From Amphiura filiformis (taxonomy: Eukaryota > Echinodermata > Ophiuroidea > Amphilepidida > Amphiuridae): DNA of 64,000 nucleotides. Below are positions 55,936 through 64,000 of the stretch, piece after piece; position 1 is the stretch's first letter, and each line of letters starts with the position of its first letter. The notes beneath the pieces were generated by a model. The model was not told where the DNA came from. It ran no database searches and saw only the letters and a program-made list of their open reading frames with translations. Position numbers and translations under genes: made by a program. The DNA lies in the NCBI RefSeq assembly GCF_039555335.1, contig NC_092647.1:20465880-20529879 (forward strand). The letters are read 5' to 3'.

Positions 55936-56473
55936 TGGCCCATTGTGCTCCCATCCACAAAGGACATACTTGTATAATATTGGCTTGAACAGATGCGTGT
56001 GAAACAAAGAACACCTATGCAGCAGCCAGGTATGTCTTGAAACTACCCACATATCCCCTTTCCTTAGGGCCGGTCAAGAAATATTTTAATATCTTATTAA
56101 GATTTTGGCTAATATCAAGTGGATAAAAAATAATGTAATCTCCCCCAAAAGCACAAATGTGAATGTGAAGGTCGTCCCTGGAGCTGTGGCTCATTGGGAA
56201 TTCCTGCAATATTTCCTTCCAGTTACAACATTGGGTTATTCCATGTACTGTGAAAGTGGAAATTTTCACGGTACATTAATTCTTATGATTTTCATGCAAA
56301 CACAGCTACCGCAAAAAAATAAAAACACGCAAATATGTTCTTTTAATGTATAGGTCTATGTAAGAAAACTCAAAATCGCGAAATTAAAAACAAGCAATAT
56401 AGTGCAAAGTTGGCAAAGCGCGAAAAATTACACACACAAAAAAACCCACTTTTACATTACACCCTTATGAAAG

Positions 56474-56627
56474 ACTTGATCTTAATTTTCACACAGGTAG
56501 TGTGAATTTCAAATGGTTTTACCTGAATGGGTGACTCAAATCCATTTGGAATTCACACTCCCTGTGTAGGAGATTAAGGTCATGTCTTCCACTGGGGGTA
56601 TATGCATTTCAACTGAATAGCCCAACC
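56474..56627. mobile_element. Palindromic MITE (family P), copy 2, partial
   Basis: Contains TTACCTGAATGGGTGACTC, GTGTGAATTTCAAATGG and ATTAAGGTCATGTCTTCCA, closing with CAACTGAATAGCCCA. The outer left end is missing. A further fragment lies at 56896-56985. Confidence 0.7.
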
Positions 56628-57411
56628 TCCCTCCATAGGCTGCCATGCATGTGAAACAATTGCGGCTCATCAGAAATTTCAGTGATATCTTCTCCCAGTG
56701 ACAACATTTAATGTTGGCTATTCCATTAAGGTTGGTCTTAACCCAGGAATTATGGAAACTTTCGGGCCTCAAAACTGCTAACTTGTTGGTCTCATGTATA
56801 TAAAAGTATACATATTTAGAATGGCAAAGACTTGATAAATTCATCTGTGAGGTCAAATGTGGGCCAAAATGCTCATTTTTGGCCCAAAATCCAAAAATTC
56901 CATTTGAAATTCATACTCCCTATGTGGATGACATTTCCAAAATCTTCCACAAGGGGAGTGTGGACTTTAAATGGATTAGACCAATTTAGGTTAAATACTA
57001 ACTGTTAAAAAGCGAGTTCTGTTTAGACTAAATGCGAGTCCTGCCCCTGACTTAATTCTGAGTGAACCAGGACTCGCTCCCGTGAACCGAGTCCTGGTAG
57101 GAAAGCAATTCTTTTCACTCTTATTCGCCGTCGCACGGTCATCTCTAAACAAGGTTCCACCCGCAAAATCTGGGCTGTGTACGCCTGTCAAATGTATGCT
57201 TTAATTACCACATATGCTTCGCAAAAGCATTCTGGCACATTGCAAGAAAAGCCTGAGAAACAAAACAATTTTGCACATGCGTTTGAAGGGAATACCTCAG
57301 TTTTTCGTAGCAAGATGGCGGATCCGTGAAAACTGCGAATAGTTGACAGTTTACGGTAATCTGATATTTAGCAGTGCAGAAATCAACATGCTATACATGT
57401 CTCTTACATAC

Positions 57412-57520
57412 CTTTCACCATCTTGTGATGTGTTCGTCTCCTGCTTAACTTCTAGTTGTACTGTCAACTCCTTCTGCACTGCAGTCAGACAGTCTTTGAT
57501 TCCAGGGGCTTTCTTTTTAC
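57412..57520 (-). CDS. Minus-strand gene, penultimate coding exon
   Basis: Acceptor TGCTTTCAG, donor GTATGTAAG. It completes G|GT (Gly), encodes KKKAPGIKDCLTAVQKELTV and onward to SQDGE, and leaves AG for the last exon. The segment is lysine-rich and then amphipathic. Phase fits both neighbours. Confidence 0.8.
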
Positions 57521-57566
57521 CTGAAAGCAAACAAACATCTTATCAGTGAGGGTGGATGAACATTAA

Positions 57567-57772
57567 CCCCCTGAGCACTACCTGCCGATCTAATATTGCC
57601 ACTGATTGGTCGATTATGTGGTATCTTCATTTTAATCACCAATCAGATTGGAGCTTTGCAAATAATTCATCCCAATTTTTTGTGTGGTGAAATTATTTTT
57701 AAAATGGTGCTGATTGGTCCAATTGATAATGAAAACTTCTTTTTGACCAATAGGCAGGTAGCTCTCATGGGG
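57567..57772. mobile_element. TTAA-flanked MITE, 206 bp, in an intron
   Basis: TTAA at 57563-57566 and 57773-57776 bound CCCCCTGAGCACTACCTGCC and, from the other side, CCCCATGAGAGCTACCTGCC. TTAACCC ends are typical of piggyBac-type elements. The interior also pairs (TGATTGGT, ACCAATCA). A 15-bp direct repeat GTGAGGGTGGATGAAC lies outside it on both sides (57548, 57813). Confidence 0.8.
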
Positions 57773-58014
57773 TTAAAACAATTCACCTTGTCTGGGGAGG
57801 ACATTTTATCCGTGAGGGTGGATGAACGTTAGGATAATACTACTGGCTTGTACAGGTGGCGGTAAACAAAGAACATCAACTTAGTCAGACCAAATATCTC
57901 GAAACTACCAACTCAACAAAATGAGCATAAAGTCCCGGCGACTTTACGCTGATTTCGTGGTAGCAGGTCACATATTCAGAATAGTAGACCTTTAGAATAT
58001 AGTACACTATCAGT

Positions 58015-58108
58015 TACCCCCTGTTTGTTCACAAAATATTCCATTCGGCTTCATGGAATACGGCATCATAGATATTTTCCCCTATTTTGTGAGAACAAAC
58101 AGGGAGCA
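58015..58108. mobile_element. Short palindromic MITE, ~94 bp
   Basis: CCCCCTGTTTGTTCACAAAAT at the left pairs with ATTTTGTGAGAACAAACAGGG at the right. It lies in an intron of the minus-strand gene. Confidence 0.7.
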
Positions 58109-58363
58109 ACGATTTTATCCTTTAGTGAACATGGATAAAGATATTATCTTCCGATTTGTTCGTAAACTTTGTTGAAGGAATTTAGTTTGATAATCTTACT
58201 GAAAAGTAGGCCAGTTTCTTCTTTGCTTTTTTAACTGTGCAGCCATGCTATTGCACGGGTCAAGATAGATGCGCACGTTAGGGACTACGCAGGTAATACA
58301 GATATCTATCCAAGTGGTGTTTGACCAATGAGATTGCAGACTTCTTATCAACACGTGTCTCAC

Positions 58364-58464
58364 CTTTAGCTAATGCATGTAATAAATGAAGCACAGCCAG
58401 GATACCGTGGATGCCTGGTACAGCACCAGCCGATGTACACTGTTCCATCTCCTTCACAAACACG
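58364..58464 (-). CDS. Minus-strand gene, internal exon
   Basis: Acceptor ATACTTACAG, donor GTGAGACACG. It completes GG|C (Gly), encodes VFVKEMEQCTSAGAVPGIHG followed by ILAVLHLLHALAK, and leaves G for the next exon. The leucine-rich helix is HEAT/ARM-like in look. Phase fits both sides. Confidence 0.85.
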
Positions 58465-58770
58465 CTGTAAGTATAACATACAGAATTAAGAAACTTATAA
58501 AATATAAAACCAAAATTGACTCAGTTGGATGGTTTCCCTTTTCATGGACGAAATACATCTTCAAAATATTGATTGATGATCCTTTCCATGAAGGGTGTAG
58601 AATTGTTGCTCAGAAAAGGATCATACACATGACTTAGATAGTGGGCTCTATCGTCTCTGTTCATGTAGTGTATGATCCTAGTGAATTCATTTTGGGTTTT
58701 TCAATAATATTCATATTTTGTGCACCTTCAAACCGGATGAATCTAGTTTGGTAGTGACATAGGTGCATAC

Positions 58771-58931
58771 TGGGCTATTCCAGTTGAAATCCCTACACCC
58801 CTATGGAAGACATGACCATAATCTTCCACACAGGGAGTGTGAATTTCAAATGGAGTTACCTGAATGGCGACACCATGAGATTAAGATCATGTCTTCCATA
58901 GGGGGTTTATGTATTTCAACTGGAATAGCCC
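58771..58931. mobile_element. Palindromic MITE (family P), copy 3
   Basis: TGGGCTATTCCAGTTGAAAT at the left and its complement ending GGAATAGCCC at the right. It lies in the intron between the exons at 58364 and 59250. Confidence 0.85.
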
Positions 58932-59032
58932 GTTTAGTTGGTCGCAGTATCAAAGCTTAAGTTAAAATAACTTTCCAAATATATATACAAAATTGTAGGA
59001 AATTTATTTAACTGTCTTGTGTATTTTTATTA

Positions 59033-59329
59033 GGCCTGAATGTTCACCTACCCTATTAAGGCCTGTGTCCTGCATACCGATGCAAGCAAGAAAGAAGTAA
59101 CCATTGGCAACTCGGCCACACTGCTACAGTAGGCCTGGTTGTCCACTTACCCTATTAAGGCCTGTGTCCTGCATACCGATGCTAGCAAGAAAGAAGTAAC
59201 CATTGGCAACTCGGCCACACTGCTACAGTAGGCCTGGTTGTCCACTTACCCTATTAAGGCCTGTGTCCTGCATACCGATGCAAGCAAGAAAGAAGTAACC
59301 ATTGGTAACTCAGCCACACTGCTACAGGG
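59033..59329 (-). repeat. 99-bp tandem triplication across an exon-intron boundary
   Basis: The word CTATTAAGGCCTGTGTCCTG recurs at 59053, 59152 and 59251, a period of 99 bp. The rightmost unit is the real end of an exon with its GTAAGTGG donor; the two others repeat the last coding segment and the donor inside the intron. Reading from one unit into the next meets a TAA within the donor, so extra copies cannot simply be translated. Confidence 0.9.
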
Positions 59330-59491
59330 TTGCACGACTTTTCCATCATTGATTTTTGAGCTAATTTCAGCCAAGCATGCAGCCATCAAGCTGGCCACAA
59401 TCTCACGAAGAACACCCTCTGCTTGAAGAATTGGATGCGCAAAATAGATTCGCACAACTTCTGTGAGGCTCTGTTTGCATTCTGTCAGTGT
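59250..59491 (-). CDS. Minus-strand gene, internal exon
   Basis: Acceptor TTAATTCCACAG, donor GTAAGTGG. It encodes TLTECKQSLTEVVRIYFAHP, then ILQAEGVLREIVASLMAACL and on to RTQALI, leaving GG. It is 242 bp, phase 0 in, phase 2 out. The repeated helical, leucine/alanine-rich pattern is consistent with an alpha-solenoid. Its 3' end is part of the 99-bp triplication. Confidence 0.88.
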
Positions 59492-60603
59492 CTGTGGAAT
59501 TAAATGGCACAAGAGGCTATGTTTATAAAATAAATGTCTCCGAATTTACTTGCATTTTACTCTCTCCATGAGGTGTCGACTGCAGACGACAAGTTTCAAT
59601 TGTTTTTATTTCAGAATTGTAAATTGTTATAGCCATATTTGCAATCAATATGAAAAATGCATTAAAATGAGTACAAACAAGCCTAGTATTGATTCACTTG
59701 TTCTTAAGATAGCTCTTGATATTTTGAGAAAATATCCCAAAACTTGGGACTTTTTATGTTGAAGCCTATATATGGCTAGCACATAGAGCATTAATGAATA
59801 AATGAAAAAGGCTTTGGCTCTGACTATAGCTTAACCCTACCCAAACTGAATCTCACTGTGAAAAGCACTGTGCATGCATGGATTTCACGTATGCGACGAC
59901 ACAATCAGCCTAACTCAGAGAATTGCTGGCCAGGCCAGCGAAACCGCCGTGGGTACAGGCCGGTGATCTTTTGCGTGGCATGCAAAGTGTCGGAGAAGCG
60001 AATGCTGGGGGTGCCAAGTGACCTATCCTTTTTCATTTGTGCTTTAACTTCCGCTAGCTAAAAACCATGGCTACGGTTAGGGTTAATACAGCAAGTTGGT
60101 ATACCTTGCTCCTTCCTTTCAATATTATTATAGCTTTAATTATCATTATAATATCAGAAGGCATAGTAAGTACGAAACTGGAGTAGTTGGTATAAAATGT
60201 GCGATATGCAAACGTAACATCCCAGCAGCCATTACCCCATTCATACTTTTGATGTTAAGATGATGAAAAACAAACCAACCCTGTTATACGGCCCGACCGA
60301 CCCAAATTTTCTTTTCGGGACTTTTTGTTCTTTTTAAGATTTGCTGTATCAACCAGGTGTTTTTGGTCAAAAATGGAAGTGGATCAATTTTTATGGAATC
60401 GCTGTATACATGTAAAATCAGTTGTTTGGGCAAAAAGTAGATTTATTTTTAACACCAAAAAGTTATAGATTTGGCAATTTTTTGAGACATCTGCAAAAAA
60501 GGGGAAAAAACGCCAGACCGACCCACACTACTTGAAAGGTCTGTCCAACCGAAGAACAGGGTTTTTTCCGTCACCTAACCAAAACTTTGTTAAGGAAAAT
60601 GAC
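59492..60603 (-). other. Intron of the minus-strand gene
   Basis: No gene within is supported. Around 59820-60090 inverted words (TTAACCCTA and its complement near 60080) suggest another old MITE. Confidence 0.4.
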
Positions 60604-60815
60604 CTTTTTAATATCCGACTCGTCCTCAACAAAGAATGGCTTCTTCTCTTCCTCCCTTGCCACTTCCACTATCGTCTTGATGATCTGATTCAGTAGACCG
60701 GGTACACCTGTGCAGATTTCACCTTGGCCTTTGTCTCTGAGAGATAATAAGACGTTCTGTTGGCTGACGAGATACAGAAGACGGAATGAGAGCGGGATCA
60801 ACTCAAAGCTGCAAT
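60604..60815 (-). CDS. Minus-strand gene, internal exon (donor uncertain)
   Basis: Acceptor TTCCTTACAG. It completes G|AT (Asp) and encodes CSFELIPLSFRLLYLVSQQN, later VPGLLNQIIKTIVEVAREEE and FVEDESDIKK. The next exon needs phase 0. Two phase-0 donors are possible: GTCATT, giving the end stated here, or GTTAGG, which would move the end to 60580 and add eight residues. Neither is a strong donor. Confidence 0.8.
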
Positions 60816-60934
60816 CTGTAAGGAAGCATAGAGCAAAGAAACACATTTGACACAATCTCAAGATGGAAAACAGAAGCGATTTTGAAAATCAGAGTTACTA
60901 CATGCATCAAATTTACATATATATCCATACTTAA

Positions 60935-61174
60935 GGGGTATTTTATGAATATAGCATCCTCTTTTTAGGGTATGGATCAACAGATATCTACAACAAAAAA
61001 AAAGCTCATTTCCAAAATTTCAGTTGATTCAGACACAGAAATTGCAAGTTACGCATAAATTATCTTTATTACTGTAAGAAAGTTTATGCTGCAGTCCCAG
61101 GTTTCTGATGGTTTAAAATCTAAACTTTTTTGGAATAAGTTGGGGAAGATGCTATGTATCATAAAGTGCCCCTT
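60935..61174. mobile_element. MITE related to the element at 14184
   Basis: It starts after TTAA (60931-60934) with AGGGGTATTTTATGA and ends TCATAAAGTGCCCCT; inner text (GCATCCTCTTTTT, TTGATTCAGAC) recalls 14184-14519. It lies in an intron. Confidence 0.65.
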
Positions 61175-61754
61175 TATTTATTTTATTAGTAGATGATTAT
61201 TATTTATTATTTTTATTTTCTTATGTATTTTGATGTGGTTATTGATCCCTACTTTTGCCTGCTAATATTTCAAATGTGACAATTTGTAGCCATTTTTTGG
61301 CCTGATTATAAGATCACATGATCACCTATTCACACCTGAAAATGCACACTACTGATTTTATTTTTAAAGCAGTTTCAACCTTCCAGCTTAAGCACCTTTT
61401 TAGCTTATTCTCCCCTTTTATCAAAACAAACAAAAAAAAAAACTAGAAACATCAGTTTTATGGGATGCCTCCACCTGATGACCCCAAATTAACCTTGCAA
61501 TGACCCCTTGGTGACCCCGGATGACCCTGAAATGATCTTTCAAAAATTTGGCTCTAACACTTTTCTACTAAGCCCACTTTTGGCATAGAAAAAAAAAGAA
61601 GGAATATTCCCTCTTAAAATGGTAGTGTTATCTTTATCACATTCCAAAAAGCTAAACTGGAAAATACAGCGTCATATTGAATGAGCTTTAACCAATTTCA
61701 AAGAAAAATACATCATTCCTTATTTGTTATACATGTTACATAATCCCCACTTAC

Positions 61755-61854
61755 CAGCTTTGAGTGCTACTTGTGTAAAATCAGCGACAAGATTAAGGCA
61801 ATTGAGGTCCAGTATTCCTAACATTGTGGCTTCATTCAGCATGATTAGTACCAC
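61755..61854 (-). CDS. Minus-strand gene, internal exon
   Basis: Acceptor GTTTTCAG, donor GTAAGTGGGG. It encodes VVLIMLNEATMLGILDLNCL and onward to VALKA, leaving G. Phase 0 in, phase 1 out, matching both neighbours. Strongly helical and hydrophobic. Confidence 0.85.
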
Positions 61855-61913
61855 CTGAAAACAAACACAAAAAGTCTTGTGAAGAATTTAACTCAACTTT
61901 GCTTTGCATTTTT

Positions 61914-62157
61914 TGTGACCTGCACCCTGCAAGTTGATAGTTCCGAGACCTTCTGGCTTCCGAGTTGATGTTCTTTGCTTGAAGCGCGCACACCTGTACA
62001 AGCCAGAAGTATTGTGCATGGGGCACAATGGGCATTCACAAGGGACATACTGTTGGCTTGTACAAATGCAGGTCAAACAAAGAACAGCAACTCAGCGGCC
62101 AGAAGGTCTCGAGCCTACCAACTTGTGACTTCAAGCTTATTACGTGGCAGCAGGTCA
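61914..62157. mobile_element. Palindromic MITE, TGTGACCTGC type
   Basis: TGTGACCTGC at the left and GCAGCAGGTCA at the right, with long inner pairing (AAGTTGATAGTTCCGAGACC against GGTCTCGAGCCTACCAACTT). Ends resemble family R. It lies in an intron. Confidence 0.7.
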
Positions 62158-62650
62158 GAATACTTCCCAATTCCACAGTATTTTTGTGAAAGCTGTTTTT
62201 TTCTTTCAGAATTTGTATAAATCATTTCATGTTCAAACACTAGTCCTATATGATGCCCAGGGCAATGTTCTGCTGTGATCGGAACTGACCACCAGATCTT
62301 TTCAGCCCACAAATCAAGTACAGTTATAGAGAGAGCAGTAACAGCACGTTAGTGATTATTGCCTCAAAAAGACCCAGGCCTTTTGCACCAGCGTCAAAGA
62401 CCTGAATATATGTACAATATTCAAATCTATAATAAATTAAGTGCTGGGTTCTCATGCAGGTAACCAAAACAATAAACAGCGTCCTTGCCCATGGAAATTT
62501 CAATTTCAATTTATTTCACTTATTTCAGGAGAACAAACCGGGATTGAGTCAGGGCTCAAACTTGCATCACCAAATACCAATGCACCGGACTCCAAGGCCT
62601 TAACAATTGAGCTTACTTGACTTCTCATGCTCCTTTTAATTCCAAAACAA

Positions 62651-62838
62651 TGGGCTATATTCCAGTTGAAATATATACACACCTTATGAAAGACATGAAC
62701 TTAACCTCCCATACAGGGGGTGTAGATTTCAAATGGAATCCCACATTCAGGTAACTCCATTTGAAATGTACACTCCCTGTGTGGAAGTTTTTAGATCATA
62801 TCTTCCATAGGGGGTGTGTAGATTACAACTTAGAATGG
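62651..62838. mobile_element. Palindromic MITE (family P), copy 4
   Basis: TGGGCTATATTCCAGTTGAA at the left; the right end is eroded (TTACAACTTAGAATGGCA). The inner text matches the other copies. It lies in the most upstream intron visible. Confidence 0.8.
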
Positions 62839-62883
62839 CAAAATGTGTGTGCACACTGAAATTTAAAATTATACTATAAGGCC

Positions 62884-63311
62884 AAGAAAAAAAGAATGTA
62901 TGTCTCGGACACCCGTGCGCATTGATATGTGAAATCCAATTTAGCGCTTAGCGCTACGCCTTGGCTGTATTTATTTATTTTTTTGCATATATGTTCATTT
63001 AAAAAATATATTTTTCAGTATCGAATAGCGATCCAATTTTTTTTTGCAGTTTGGTTGTTGTTTTTTGTACACATTTCACTATGATTGTAAAAAAGACACA
63101 TAAAACTATTCATTGTGTATATATTACTATGTTTCTGTATTTGAAAATCAAAAAGTACATAAATATTGTGCCTCGACTGTAAAAAAAATAAATAAAAAAA
63201 TAAAAAATATCGCATATCGCATAGCTCATTTTCTTAAAAAAATTAAAAAAACGCACAGCACTTAGCTTTTTTACCAAATGTGTCCGAGACATACTTTCTT
63301 TTTTTTTTTTC
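62884..63311. mobile_element. TIR element, ~428 bp, in an intron
   Basis: AAAGAATGTATGTCTCGGACAC at the left is matched by GTGTCCGAGACATACTTTCTTT at the right, with A and T runs outside. There is no coding capacity. The TIR is about 28 bp with one or two mismatches. Confidence 0.75.
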
Positions 63312-63367
63312 TAAAGAACAGTATGCATAAAATATAACACATGGCATATGTGACTATTCCTATGTAC

Positions 63368-63592
63368 CTTCATAGCATCTTTGGCCAAGTCATAATGCGG
63401 TTTCCTGCGACAGGTGTTTGGTAGTCGTCTTCGTTTCCCTGTCAGGGATGAGACAGATGATGCAGACTCATCATCACATGTCTTATCGGCGTCGCTTTCC
63501 TTCCATAGCGATGGAACCAGATGTACGTCCGCCCAGCTCATGAGATTTGTGAAGACTTCGCAGAGTTCCGTACTGGTGGCGTGATTGGATGC
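63368..63592 (-). CDS. Minus-strand gene, most upstream exon in the window
   Basis: Acceptor ACATAACAG, donor GTACATAGG. It is 225 bp, phase 0 at both ends: ASNHATSTELCEVFTNLMSW, then an acidic, serine-rich stretch (DADKTCDDESASSVSSL) and a basic run (KRRRLPNTCRRK), ending DAMK. The acidic and basic parts look like a flexible loop in an otherwise helical protein; the basic run could be a nuclear localisation signal. The gene continues beyond the right edge, so the N-terminus is missing. I do not recognise the family; a HEAT/ARM-like solenoid is the best guess. Confidence 0.85.
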
Positions 63593-64000
63593 CTGTTATG
63601 TGTTAACATACATTCAATTTAAATTAACATTTTATTTATTACTGTATATCCAAGATTTCTGTATTTCCTTCGAAGATATCCAAGATTTCGAAACATTAAA
63701 TGAATATTAAATATTATACGAACCAACAAAGAATCAATTCATATTTTGCTGTGTAAAGAAATGCACATTTAAGATAATTTGATAATTCAGAATCAAGTGC
63801 ATTGCGCAATAACACCATCCTCCCAAAGATGACTGCTGTGAGAATCAGAATGAACTCATCAGAAATTCCTGTGATTTTATTTTTCATTTACATACACTGG
63901 CACTTCTAAGGTAGGTTCAAACAATCTTTGTTTGTTACATGAACATTCTGTGGGGATAATCAGACCCAATCATTGGTAAAAAAATGCAAAACTTTAAAAA
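63593..64000 (-). other. Intron running off the window
   Basis: AT-rich, with no further exon recognised on either strand before the edge. Confidence 0.45.

Overview
The window is animal nuclear DNA: AT-rich, with long non-coding stretches, GT-AG introns and many eukaryotic mobile elements. The large LTR element is of the Gmr1 type (Ty3/gypsy-like proteins in Ty1/copia-like order), a group first described from deuterostomes. With Penelope-like and CR1/jockey-like fragments also present, an invertebrate deuterostome (echinoderm, hemichordate or relative) is the best guess, but the sequence does not fix the species.

Layout. 1-3750: dispersed inverted repeats, no gene. 3752-19139: a tandem segmental duplication with a 5.5 kb first unit and a 9.9 kb second unit. 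Each unit carries a mariner-type element with a decayed transposase and the 3' end of a Penelope-like element with a GIY-YIG domain. The two units act as before/after pictures: several insertions are present in only one, so the empty site and target-site duplication can be read directly (three TTAA-flanked elements and one 1983-bp element with 52-bp perfect TIRs and a 5-bp TSD). 20662-38987: two full copies of a Gmr1-type retrotransposon arranged LTR-internal-LTR-internal-LTR inside a single TTGAT target duplication. Each copy has a tRNA-Pro-type primer site, a SCAN-like capsid, a zinc knuckle and a pol ordered protease-integrase-RT-RNase H. A 975-bp near-complete palindrome sits between gag and pol. 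Both pol frames are broken by one homopolymer indel, at different places. 39570-47155: three or four decayed non-LTR retrotransposons, nested in each other. 47160-54700: minisatellites, foldbacks and MITEs, including arrays carrying DR1-like motifs. 54719-63592: the last seven exons of one minus-strand cellular gene, whose phases match at six junctions and end in a stop codon; about 351 residues are visible, mostly helical, and I do not recognise the product. Its introns are loaded with MITEs, and one exon-intron boundary is tandemly triplicated.

How it works together: the only host gene is the minus-strand one at the right. The rest is mobile DNA in successive layers. The most informative parts are the tandem Gmr1 array with its internal palindrome and the 1983-bp TIR element whose superfamily I cannot name.
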